A stretch of 64,000 bases of DNA, taken from CALMEC01 sp964531025 (GTDB taxonomy: Bacteria > Actinomycetota > Thermoleophilia > Miltoncostaeales > Miltoncostaeaceae). Each line of letters begins with the position of its first letter. The stretch's first letter is position 1. The notes below the pieces were generated by a model. That model saw nothing but the letters and a program-made list of their open reading frames with translations, searched no databases and was not told the DNA's origin. Of this stretch, positions 51,183 to 59,289 are shown in pieces. The stretch is taken from contig CAZHDY010000001.1 of NCBI GenBank assembly GCA_964531025.1, forward strand, positions 682,001-746,000, in the 5' to 3' direction. The position numbers and the translations under genes are program-made.

Positions 51183-52064
51183 TCAGCCGAACTGACCCGA
51201 CACGTACGCCTCGGTGCGGGGATCCGACGGATGCGTGAACACGTCGGCCGTCCGTCCCACCTCGATCAGGCGTCCCGGCTCACCCTCCTCCGAGATCGTC
51301 ACGAAGGCGGTGTGGTCGCTCACGCGCCGGGCCTGCTGCATGTTGTGCGTCACGATGACGATTGCGAGGCGATCGCTCAACTCGTGGACGAGTTCCTCGA
51401 TGCGCGCCGTCGACTGAGGATCCAGCGCGGAGCAGGGCTCGTCCATGAGAAGGACATCCGGCTCGACCGCCAGCGCCCGGGCGATGCACAGCCGCTGCTG
51501 CTGGCCGCCCGAGAGCCCACCGGCGGGATGGTCGAGGCGATCCCGGACCTCGCGCCACAGACCCGCGTCGGTCAGGGCGGACTCGACCAGCGCATCCGCC
51601 GCACCTCCCCGAAGCCGCAGACGATTGAAGCGGGGACCGGCGAGGACGTTGTCACGGATCGACTTCGTGGGGAACGGATTGGGTCGCTGGAAGACCATGC
51701 CGATGGCGCGCCGCAGGGCGACCGGATCGACCCCGCTGGCGTAGATGTTGCGCCCGCGCAGCCAGACGCTTCCGCTGACCCGGGCTCCCGGGACGAGCTC
51801 GTGCATCCGGTTGAGCGCCCGGAGCAACGTGGACTTCCCGCATCCCGACGGTCCGATGAGTGCCGTCGTCGACCGCTCCGGGACCGAGAACCCCACCCCG
51901 TCGAGGACATGGTGACCACCGAACCACATACCGAGGTCACGGACCTCCAGGACCGGATCACCCACATCCGCTGTCCGCGTCGACCGCGGGGCCGGGGCAG
52001 GTTGTTCCGGCTGCGCGGGCGCCTGCGGCGCCGCCGTCGGCGGTTCCTGTGCGAGGTCGGTCAT
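51183..52064 (-). CDS. pstB: Phosphate ABC transporter ATP-binding protein (PstB)
   Basis: 293-residue ATPase of the PstSCAB phosphate importer. Walker A GPSGCGKST at 71-79, PstB-specific VFQRPNPFPTKSIRDNV (Q-loop), signature GLSGGQQQRLCIARALA, Walker B VLLMDEPCSALDP and the H-loop THNMQQA. A Pro/Ala-rich N-terminal extension of about 36 residues precedes the domain. The ATG overlaps the PstCA stop by 4 nt. Last gene of the pstS-pstCA-pstB operon. Confidence 0.97.
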   Translation of the reverse strand: MTDLAQEPPTAAPQAPAQPEQPAPAPRSTRTADVGDPVLEVRDLGMWFGGHHVLDGVGFSVPERSTTALIGPSGCGKSTLLRALNRMHELVPGARVSGSVWLRGRNIYASGVDPVALRRAIGMVFQRPNPFPTKSIRDNVLAGPRFNRLRLRGGAADALVESALTDAGLWREVRDRLDHPAGGLSGGQQQRLCIARALAVEPDVLLMDEPCSALDPQSTARIEELVHELSDRLAIVIVTHNMQQARRVSDHTAFVTISEEGEPGRLIEVGRTADVFTHPSDPRTEAYVSGQFG

Positions 52065-54058
52065 CGGGTCTCCCGGCGAAGCCGCCACACGATGCCGCGG
52101 GCGACGAGGTTGAGGATGAGGACGAAGCCCACCAGCACCAGTGAGGCGGCCCACGCGTGTGCCTGCGCCACCGGCACCGTGGAGTTGATGGTGCCCGTCA
52201 GGATGTAGGCGGGCAGCGAGGCGATGGGCTCGAAGAGCGCCCGCGAGAAGAACTGTGCGCCCAGCGCGGTGACGAGCAGCGGCGCGGTCTCCCCGGCGAC
52301 CCGGGCGACGGCGATGATGACCCCGGTGAGGATTCCGGGAAGCGCATGGGGAAGCACGACACTGCACGTGACCCGCCACCGCGGTGCTCCGAGAGCGAGC
52401 GCCGCCTCGACCTGCGCGGTCGGTACCAGGCGCAGCATCTCGTCGGACGACCGCACGACGATCGGGTACATGATGAACGCCAGCGCCAGCCCACCGGCCA
52501 ATGCGGAGAACGACCCCATCGGCAGCACGACGGCGACGGCGATGACCAGCCCCGCGACGATGGACGGAACGCCCAGCAGCATGTCGGTGTATGCGCCCAG
52601 GAGCGCGGACACCCGCCGCATCCAGGGTCCCCGCGACGCGCTCTCACGGATGAAGATGGCGGTGAGCACCCCCAGCGGCACGGCCACCACGACCGACACG
52701 CCGACCATGATGGCGGTCCCCGTCAGCGCGTGTCGGATGCCGTTGCCCTCGAGGTCGGGCTCCCCGTCGCTCGTGAAGAAGTCCCACGACAGACCGGCGG
52801 CGCCTCTCACGACGCAGTAGCCGATGACGAGGACGAGCGGGACCAGGGCGATGACGACGGCCGCGCGCACCATGAACTCACCGAGCGCGGACCGCACCCG
52901 GCGGATCCCGTCCACCCGCGGCGGCCCCTCCGGAGCGGCCGCCGCCATGTGGGGCGTGTCAGCCGCGGATCGCACGGCTGGACGCGTGCGTACGGAAAGG
53001 CGATGGACCGACCGCCGGACGATGGCGAACGGAGCGGAGAGAAACCCGCGCATCCGGCGCCGACCGGTCGTACGCGACACCAGCAGGCGTGCGGCCATGT
53101 TGACGACGAAGGCGATGATGAACAGCACGAGCCCCATGGCCAGGAGCGCCGAGGTATGGAGCGAGCTCACGGCCGAGTTGTATTCGCTCGCGATCGTCCC
53201 GGCGAGCGACTGGCCCGACCCGAGCAGGGACGAGAAGACGTTCGGCTGACCACCGATGATCATCATCACCGCGATGGTCTCGCCCACCGCGCGACCGAGA
53301 CCCAGAGCGGCCGCACCGACGATTCCGGACCGCGCCATCGGGAGGACGGCCGACCGGATCATCTCCCAGCGCGTCGCACCCAGGGCGAGGGCCGCCTCAC
53401 GCTGATCGTCGGGCACGCTGGCGATGACCTCGCGGATCACCGCGGTCATGATCGGAAGGATCATCACCGCCAGCACGAGGCCGGCGAGGATGATCGATCC
53501 ACCGAGAACCGGTCCCTCCAACGCACCGATGCCGAGGCTATGCCCGGCGATCCACTCGAGGACGGGCTTCACGGCCGGCACGAGAACGAGGAAGCCCCAG
53601 AGGCCGAACACCACGGAGGGGATGGCGGCCAGCAGGTCGACGAGCACGGCGACGGGACCACGCATCCATCGCGGCAGGATCACGACCGTGGCGATGGCGA
53701 CGCCCACGGCCAGGGGTACGGCGATGACCATCGCGATCGCCGAGGTCACGATGGTTCCGTAGATCGCCGGAAGCGCACCGAACTCCCCGATGGCCGGCAC
53801 CCACTGCCGACCGGTGAGGAACTCGCGAACCCCGATCTCGTCCCACGTGGCCCCCGTGAGGCCCGCCATCTTGTAGATCAGCCACGCGACGGCGGCGATA
53901 CCGACGGCGGCGGCCGCGATCGTGAGACCGAGGTAGACGCCGTCGGCGATCCGGCCGGCACGAGGACGACTCAGTCCCGCGGGCGGCGCCGTATCGACGC
54001 CGCCCGCGGGACCTGCCGGATCACCTGCCGGGGCACCGGCAGGATGCGGTGTTGTCAT
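52061..54058 (-). CDS. Fused phosphate permease PstC-PstA
   Basis: 665-residue single polypeptide containing two ABC-permease domains that are normally separate proteins. The first half (about 35-335) is PstC-like with the EAA loop REAALALGATRWEMIRSAVLP. A basic linker (about 335-395) follows, then the PstA-like half (about 395-665) with EAALALGAPRWRVTCSVVLPHA. There is one continuous frame and no stop, and the spacing to pstS and pstB is normal. The two halves should form the transmembrane pore for phosphate with a PstB dimer. Confidence 0.95.
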   Translation of the reverse strand: MTTPHPAGAPAGDPAGPAGGVDTAPPAGLSRPRAGRIADGVYLGLTIAAAAVGIAAVAWLIYKMAGLTGATWDEIGVREFLTGRQWVPAIGEFGALPAIYGTIVTSAIAMVIAVPLAVGVAIATVVILPRWMRGPVAVLVDLLAAIPSVVFGLWGFLVLVPAVKPVLEWIAGHSLGIGALEGPVLGGSIILAGLVLAVMILPIMTAVIREVIASVPDDQREAALALGATRWEMIRSAVLPMARSGIVGAAALGLGRAVGETIAVMMIIGGQPNVFSSLLGSGQSLAGTIASEYNSAVSSLHTSALLAMGLVLFIIAFVVNMAARLLVSRTTGRRRMRGFLSAPFAIVRRSVHRLSVRTRPAVRSAADTPHMAAAAPEGPPRVDGIRRVRSALGEFMVRAAVVIALVPLVLVIGYCVVRGAAGLSWDFFTSDGEPDLEGNGIRHALTGTAIMVGVSVVVAVPLGVLTAIFIRESASRGPWMRRVSALLGAYTDMLLGVPSIVAGLVIAVAVVLPMGSFSALAGGLALAFIMYPIVVRSSDEMLRLVPTAQVEAALALGAPRWRVTCSVVLPHALPGILTGVIIAVARVAGETAPLLVTALGAQFFSRALFEPIASLPAYILTGTINSTVPVAQAHAWAASLVLVGFVLILNLVARGIVWRLRRETR

Positions 54059-54076
54059 CCGAGAGGGAATCGGTGA

Positions 54077-55207
54077 CTACCGCAGCTTGGCCAGCTGTGC
54101 CTTCGACTTCGCCAGGATGGCGGGCGGGAGCGGCGCGAAGCCGAGACCCGACAGCTTCGACTGCTGCCCCGACGAGTAGAAGTAGTTCAGCATTCCCTTG
54201 ACGCTCGAGGCGCTACCCGACTTGCCGGCCTTGCCGTAGTCGTTGTAGGCGAGCACCCACGTCGTCGTGACGATCGGGTATGCCGTCTTGGCCGGGCTGA
54301 GGGTGAGGTCCATGACCAGGTTGGACGGGATCGCGGTGGGAGCGATGTTCCCGGCACGCTGGATGGCGGGGACCGACGGCGGCATGTAGACGAGGCGGCG
54401 GACCGTCACCATCTTGGTCTTCGTCTTGCCCTTGACCTTGACCTTGCGGGGCACCTTGATGACCTCGCTCTTGCCGATGGCGGCCAGCTTGGGACCGAGA
54501 CCGGCGGCGCGGGCGTCACCGAGGTCGACGTAGCCGATCGCACCGGAGTTCTGGGTCACGCAGGAGGCCACACCGGCGTTGCCGGGCGACTTGATCTGGT
54601 TGCCGGCCCAGTTCGGAACCTGGGAGGCGGCGACCTTCGCCTTGAAGGCTGCGCTCGACTTGGTCAGGAAGGTCGAGAAGACGAAGCTGGTCCCGGAGCC
54701 CTCCTGGCGTACGCACAGGACGATGGGCTGGTTGGGGAACTTGAAGCCCTTGAGACGCGGGTTCGTCTTGTTGTCGTTGGCGATGCGGGCGTCGTTCCAG
54801 TTGGTGATCGAGCCCGAGAAGATCTCGCCGAGGGTCTTGGCACGAAGCTGGAGCGCGCCCTTCTGGCCCTGGACGTTGGTCGGGACGGTCACGGCACCCA
54901 GAAGGGTCGGGAAGTAGAGGACACCCGATCCGCCGCGCTTGCTGGAGAGGTCGGCGAGCTGCTCGCTCGTGAGCGGCGCGTCCGAACCGGCGAAGTCGAC
55001 GGTGCCGTTGATGAGGTCGTTGATTCCGCCGGTTGATCCCTTGGACGTGTAGCTGCAGGCGCCACCCGAGTCCTGGCACCACAGCTGGTAGGCGATGCGG
55101 GGGAACGAGGCGCCGGAACCCTTCACCTCTGCGGCCGCGGTCGCGGCCCCGGCCAGCGCCAGACTGGCGACTGCCACTCCGGCGACCCTGCTGACTCGCT
55201 TGTTCAT
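54077..55207 (-). CDS. pstS: Periplasmic phosphate-binding protein PstS
   Basis: 376-residue solute-binding protein. N-terminal Sec signal with hydrophobic core VAGVAVASLALAGAATAA and no lipobox cysteine, so it is secreted or membrane-retained by the signal. Family motifs: GSGASFPRIAYQLWC, KGSTGGINDLI, DFAGSDAPL, FSGSITNWNDARIA, RQEGSGTSF and NSGAIGYVDLG. A basic Lys-rich insert (KVPRKVKVKGKTKTKMVTVRR) near 250-270 is unusual. ATG 55207 has GAGAGGTG upstream. First gene of the operon; expression is expected under phosphate starvation. Confidence 0.95.
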   Translation of the reverse strand: MNKRVSRVAGVAVASLALAGAATAAAEVKGSGASFPRIAYQLWCQDSGGACSYTSKGSTGGINDLINGTVDFAGSDAPLTSEQLADLSSKRGGSGVLYFPTLLGAVTVPTNVQGQKGALQLRAKTLGEIFSGSITNWNDARIANDNKTNPRLKGFKFPNQPIVLCVRQEGSGTSFVFSTFLTKSSAAFKAKVAASQVPNWAGNQIKSPGNAGVASCVTQNSGAIGYVDLGDARAAGLGPKLAAIGKSEVIKVPRKVKVKGKTKTKMVTVRRLVYMPPSVPAIQRAGNIAPTAIPSNLVMDLTLSPAKTAYPIVTTTWVLAYNDYGKAGKSGSASSVKGMLNYFYSSGQQSKLSGLGFAPLPPAILAKSKAQLAKLR

Positions 55208-55615
55208 TGAGTTTCACACCTCTCTGTCGAATCGTTCGTCTGAGTTCGCCCGCTGATGCGGCCCCGAACACGTGGACACGACGCTACGAACCGGTCGAGG
55301 GTGGCTGGGTTGACAAGTGGGGACGGACTGGTTGCGCCGTCATCGAGGTTGCCTCACTTGTGTTCATGTTGGTTCGACAATTGGCACACGCGGCGGGGCG
55401 AACACCAAGCCACGACCAACCACAGGCCGGACGCATACGGGTCGTCACCCCGACGGCTGATCCGGGCGGGTGGGTGCCCTTCCACCCGCGGGGCGGGTCG
55501 GTAGATCCCCCGCAGGGGCAGAACACCCCTCACGTCATCCCGCTACGAGACCCACCACCGGACAACGCCCATCGGGGATCACCACGAGGAGCCACACGGA
55601 CCCCTCTGCCCCGGG
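55208..55615. promoter_or_regulatory. Upstream region of pstS
   Basis: About 400 bp without a gene. Pairs of GTTCG/GTTCA pentamers 10 bp apart occur at 55234/55244 and 55362/55372 on the plus strand, weakly like PhoP direct repeats, but in the orientation opposite to pstS. A hairpin at 55466-55489 may terminate the aminotransferase gene. No clear -10/-35 pair was found. Confidence 0.35.
55466..55489 (-). terminator. Possible terminator after the aminotransferase gene
   Basis: GCGGGTGG (55466-55473) and CCACCCGC (55482-55489) form a perfect 8-bp stem with an 8-nt loop. It lies about 125 bp past the aminotransferase stop, so its role is uncertain. Confidence 0.4.
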
Positions 55616-56854
55616 CTACGCTCCTCGGCCCGCTCTCTCCATCCACTCGCGGATGGTCGCGCCCAGCGCCTCGAGCCCGTGGTCCATCTGGTCGAAGTCG
55701 GCCGAGCTGAAGCTGAGGCGCATCGTGTGCGCCCCGCCACCCAGCGCGTAGAAGGGCGGACCGGGGACGTACGCGACCCGGTGCGACACCGCGTCCGGAA
55801 GCATTGCGGTCGTATCGACATGATCGGGCAGGGTGAGCCAGAGGAACATCCCGCCCTCGGGCGTCGTGTGGTGCACCTCTGCCGGGAGGAAGCGTTCGAT
55901 CGCGCTGATCATGTGGGCGGCACGGTCGCCGTACAACGAGCGGATGCGCCCGACCTGCCGGGGCAGCACCTCGTCCACCAGTTCGGCGATGATCATCTGG
56001 TTCAGCGTCGGCGTGTGGAGATCCGCCGCCTGCTTCGCGGCGACCACTTTCTCCATGATCGACGCGGGTGCCTGAAGCCAGCCGTCACGAAGACCCGGCG
56101 CCAGCGTCTTGCTGAACGACGCGCAGTAGACGACGTTGCAGCGGTCCGCATCCCCGTCCGCCTGTTCCAGCGCGAGTGAGTAGAGGCTGGGGAGCGGCTC
56201 GCCGAGGAAGCGGATCTCGCCGTACGGATCGTCCTCGATCACCAGCACCCCGCGGCGCACGGTGACCTCGATCAGGCGGCGACGACGTTCCAGGGACATG
56301 GTCCTGCCGGTCGGGTTCTGGAAGTTCGGCACAGTGTAGAGGACCTTGGCCGGGTGCTCGGCCAGGATCACGTCGAGCGCGTCCACGTCGATGCCGTGTT
56401 CATCGGTGGGAACCTGCACGTAGCGTGGGCCGAAGGGCTCGAACGCCTGCAGCGCGCCGAGGTAGGTCGGGGTCTCGACGAGCACCACGTCGCCCTCGTC
56501 GATGAGGATGCGCGCCAGCAGATCCAGGCTCTGCTGGCTGCCCGTCACGATCTGGACGTTGTCCGTGGAGATCGCGTCGCGGGCGGCGATCCATTCGCGC
56601 AGCGGCCGGAAGCCCTCGGTGGTGCTGTACTGGAGTGCGGACGCACCGCGCTCCCGCAGGACGCGGTCGGTGGCCTCGCGCACCTCCTCCAGCGGGAAGA
56701 GCTCGGCCGCGGGCAACCCGCCCGCGAAGCTGATGACGTCGGGATCCTCGGTGATCTTCAAGATCTCGCGGATAGCGCTCGCGTTCATGCGACGCGCGCG
56801 ACCCGACATGAGGGATGCGAACGGATCGGCAGGGCTGTGCGCGGCGGTCGGCAT
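55616..56854 (-). CDS. PLP-dependent aminotransferase, class I (2-aminoadipate transaminase-like)
   Basis: 412-residue fold-type I aminotransferase of the MocR/LysN-like group without the GntR DNA-binding domain. Signatures are SFAGGLPAAELFP, LQYSTTEGFRPLREWIA, the PLP-binding region PNFQNPTG and the Schiff-base lysine in ASFSKTLAPGLRDGW. Substrate may be aromatic or branched amino acids, or 2-aminoadipate. ATG is 12 bp from the end of repeat copy D, with TAGGAT 7 nt upstream of the start. Confidence 0.92.
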   Translation of the reverse strand: MPTAAHSPADPFASLMSGRARRMNASAIREILKITEDPDVISFAGGLPAAELFPLEEVREATDRVLRERGASALQYSTTEGFRPLREWIAARDAISTDNVQIVTGSQQSLDLLARILIDEGDVVLVETPTYLGALQAFEPFGPRYVQVPTDEHGIDVDALDVILAEHPAKVLYTVPNFQNPTGRTMSLERRRRLIEVTVRRGVLVIEDDPYGEIRFLGEPLPSLYSLALEQADGDADRCNVVYCASFSKTLAPGLRDGWLQAPASIMEKVVAAKQAADLHTPTLNQMIIAELVDEVLPRQVGRIRSLYGDRAAHMISAIERFLPAEVHHTTPEGGMFLWLTLPDHVDTTAMLPDAVSHRVAYVPGPPFYALGGGAHTMRLSFSSADFDQMDHGLEALGATIREWMERAGRGA

Positions 56855-56866
56855 TCCGGGAATCCT

Positions 56867-56961
56867 AGATGGTTGATTCCGCGGAAATCGCGCCGTTGTG
56901 CACGCCCGACGGCGGCGCAGATGCGCCCCGCATCGACGCCCCGCCCCCGATGTCGCGACCG
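56867..56961. repeat. Dispersed TIR element, copy D (one end decayed)
   Basis: Left terminus AGATGGTTGATTCCGCGG (56867-56884) and the following AAATCGCG-CGT and GGCGGCGC-GATGCG match copy B closely for about 60 bp. Similarity fades after about 56960, and a matching right terminus was not found. Its left end is 12 bp before the aminotransferase ATG. Confidence 0.75.
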
Positions 56962-57042
56962 ACTGCCCGACTGGGTATGGCTCCTGCCGTTGATCCGGAT
57001 GGATTGGGCAGACAACCCGATCGCGACCCGGGTCGCCCAGGA

Positions 57043-57768
57043 TCAATCCCGCGTCGCGGACCCCGCAACCACCTCGGCCACGCAGGACTCCGCGCCCTCC
57101 GCCCGTGTGGTGGTCGCCACGATCTTCGCCCCCGGCGCGACCACCGACAGGATTCCCCGCCAGATCGAACGGTCGAGTCCGCACACCCGTTCGGGATCGT
57201 GGAACGCCATCTCCTCGAAGGGGCACGAACACGCCTTGATCGCCGTCTTCGACGGACCGTCGAGCTCAGCGGCGAAGCCATACCGCGTGAGGAGTCGGAC
57301 CACCTCGGCGATCGCCTGGGTGTGGGTGAACGGCTCGTCCCCGGCCTGGTCCTCGGCGAGCGAGCGCCCGAACTCGAAACCGACCTGCTCGAGACGTTCC
57401 TCGGGTGATGCGCCCTCCTGTGTCATGGCGTCCAGGAGCAGCTGGGCCAAAAGATCGTAGTGGCGCGCGGGCAGCGACACGGCCATCTCGGTCTCGGCCA
57501 GCGAGTAGATCTTCGGGGGACGCCCGGCTCCGGGCCCTCCCTGTGTGCGACGCCGCAGCCCGGATTCCAGGAACCCCATCTCGACCAGCTTGTCGAGATG
57601 GAAGCCCGCGAGACGACTCTCGATGCCGATCTCCCTCGCCACCTCCGACCGCGTGAGGGGCTCTGCGGATTCCCGGACGGCGAAGAAAACCTTGCGTCGC
57701 GTGCCGTCACCCAACGCCGTGGCGAGGCGTTCGATCTCCTGCTCGGTGTGTTCCCGATCCTGCGTCAT
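57043..57768 (-). CDS. sufR: SufR-like Fe-S cluster transcriptional repressor
   Basis: 241-residue regulator with an N-terminal winged helix (about 12-75, ARSR/DeoR-like, ATALGDGTRRKVFFAVRE and SRLAGFHLDKLVEMGFLES) and a C-terminal domain bearing Cys180, 182, 196 and 229. The ACSCPF...VCGLD...SCV pattern matches the 4Fe-4S ligands of SufR. It is divergent from the suf operon with a 108-bp gap, so it likely represses sufB and itself when cluster supply is sufficient. ATG 57768 has GGGAGG 6 nt upstream. Confidence 0.93.
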   Translation of the reverse strand: MTQDREHTEQEIERLATALGDGTRRKVFFAVRESAEPLTRSEVAREIGIESRLAGFHLDKLVEMGFLESGLRRRTQGGPGAGRPPKIYSLAETEMAVSLPARHYDLLAQLLLDAMTQEGASPEERLEQVGFEFGRSLAEDQAGDEPFTHTQAIAEVVRLLTRYGFAAELDGPSKTAIKACSCPFEEMAFHDPERVCGLDRSIWRGILSVVAPGAKIVATTTRAEGAESCVAEVVAGSATRD

Positions 57769-57815
57769 GTCGAGCCTCCCGGCTTGACTCTCCATGGTAC
57801 CCCACATGGTCGCAT

Positions 57816-57829
57816 GGAAAGGCGTTTCC
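57816..57829. promoter_or_regulatory. Palindrome in the sufR-sufB gap
   Basis: GGAAA-GGCG-TTTCC is a perfect 5+5 inverted repeat between the divergent genes. A second imperfect symmetry, CCATGG...CATGG, lies just before. Either is a candidate SufR operator; AACGTAGATATC nearby could hold the suf -10 element. Confidence 0.4.
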
Positions 57830-57876
57830 GGTAACGTAGATATCTGTTAGAGCACAGCGAGCCTCCAGGAGGAGCC

Positions 57877-59289
57877 GTGTCCACCATCCCCCCGCCCCCC
57901 GAACTCGAGGGAATCGACCAGTACAAGTTCGGCTGGCACGATCCGTCACACTCGGTGTTCACCCCGAAGAAGGGCCTCAACCCCGACGTTGTGCGCGAGA
58001 TCTCTCAGCTGAAGGGCGAGCCGGAGTGGATGACGAAGTTCCGGCTTCGCTCGCTCGAGATCTTCGACCGCAAGCCGATGCCGACCTGGGGTGGCGACCT
58101 CAGCGAGATCGACTTCCAGGACATCTACTACTACATCCGTGCCAGCGACAAGCAGGGTCGCAGCTGGGACGAGGTGCCGGACGACATCAAGAACACGTTC
58201 GACCGCCTGGGCATCCCGGAGGCCGAGCGCAAGTTCCTGGCCGGCGTGTCCGCCCAGTACGAGAGCGAGGTCGTCTACCACTCGATCCGTGAGGACCTCG
58301 AGAAGCAGGGCGTCATCTTCTGCGACACCGACACCGCGCTCCGCGAGCACGAGGACATCTTCAAGGAGCACTGGGCCACGGTCATCCCGCCCGGTGACAA
58401 CAAGTTCTCCGCGCTGAACAGCGCCGTGTGGTCCGGCGGGTCGTTCATCTGGGTGCCGCCCGGAGTCCGCGTCGAGATCCCGCTGCAGGCCTACTTCCGG
58501 ATCAACCAGGAGAACATGGGCCAGTTCGAGCGCACGCTCATCATCTGCGAGGAGGACTCGTTCGTCCACTACGTCGAGGGCTGCACCGCGCCGGTGTACT
58601 CCAGCGACTCGCTGCACAGCGCGGTGGTCGAGATCATCTGCAAGAAGGGCTCGCGCTGCCGGTACACGACGATCCAGAACTGGTCGACCAACGTCTACAA
58701 CCTGGTGACCAAGCGCGCGGTCTGCCACGAGAACGCCACCATGGAGTGGGTCGACGGCAACCTGGGCAGCAAGCTCACCATGAAGTACCCCGCCGTCTGG
58801 ATGACCGGTCGCGGCGCCCGCGGCGAGGTGCTCTCGGTCGCGTTCGCCAGCGAGAACATGTACCAGGACGCCGGCGCGAAGATGGTCCACGTCTCGCCCG
58901 ACACGTCGTCCACCATCGTCAGCAAGTCGATCTCCAAGGGCGGCGGCCGCACCAGCTACCGCGGCCTGGTGAAGGTCGAGCCGGGTGCCCGCCGGGTGAA
59001 GGCCAGCGTCGTCTGTGACGCGCTGCTGCTCGACGAGGACAGCCGCTCGGACACCTACCCGTACATGGACATCCAGGAGGAGGACACCTCCATCGGCCAC
59101 GAGGCCACGGTGTCCAAGGTCGCCGACGACCAGCTCTTCTACCTCATGAGCCGTGGGCTCACCGAGGAGGAGGCCATGGCGATGATCGTCCGCGGCTTCA
59201 TCGAGCCCATCGCGAAGGAACTCCCCATGGAGTACGCGGTCGAGCTCAACCGACTCATCGAGCTTCAGATGGAGGGATCGATTGGCTAG
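57877..59289 (+). CDS. sufB: Fe-S cluster assembly scaffold SufB
   Basis: 470-residue SufB of the SufBCD complex, where the cluster is built with SufC ATPase power. Signatures are FWVPPGVRVEIPLQAYFRIN-type (VPPGVRVEIPLQAYFRINQENMGQFERTLIICEEDSFVHYVEGCTAP) and VTKRAVCHENATMEWVDGNLGSKLTMKYP, with the conserved Cys residues. GTG start with GGAGGAG 7 nt upstream. First gene of the operon; overlaps sufD by 8 nt. Confidence 0.97.
   Translation: MSTIPPPPELEGIDQYKFGWHDPSHSVFTPKKGLNPDVVREISQLKGEPEWMTKFRLRSLEIFDRKPMPTWGGDLSEIDFQDIYYYIRASDKQGRSWDEVPDDIKNTFDRLGIPEAERKFLAGVSAQYESEVVYHSIREDLEKQGVIFCDTDTALREHEDIFKEHWATVIPPGDNKFSALNSAVWSGGSFIWVPPGVRVEIPLQAYFRINQENMGQFERTLIICEEDSFVHYVEGCTAPVYSSDSLHSAVVEIICKKGSRCRYTTIQNWSTNVYNLVTKRAVCHENATMEWVDGNLGSKLTMKYPAVWMTGRGARGEVLSVAFASENMYQDAGAKMVHVSPDTSSTIVSKSISKGGGRTSYRGLVKVEPGARRVKASVVCDALLLDEDSRSDTYPYMDIQEEDTSIGHEATVSKVADDQLFYLMSRGLTEEEAMAMIVRGFIEPIAKELPMEYAVELNRLIELQMEGSIG

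Noticed and set aside
55234..55376. Firm PhoP (PHO) box call upstream of pstS
   Set aside because: The GTTCG/GTTCA pairs have 10-bp rather than 11-bp spacing and lie in the opposite orientation, so this stays a weak candidate.
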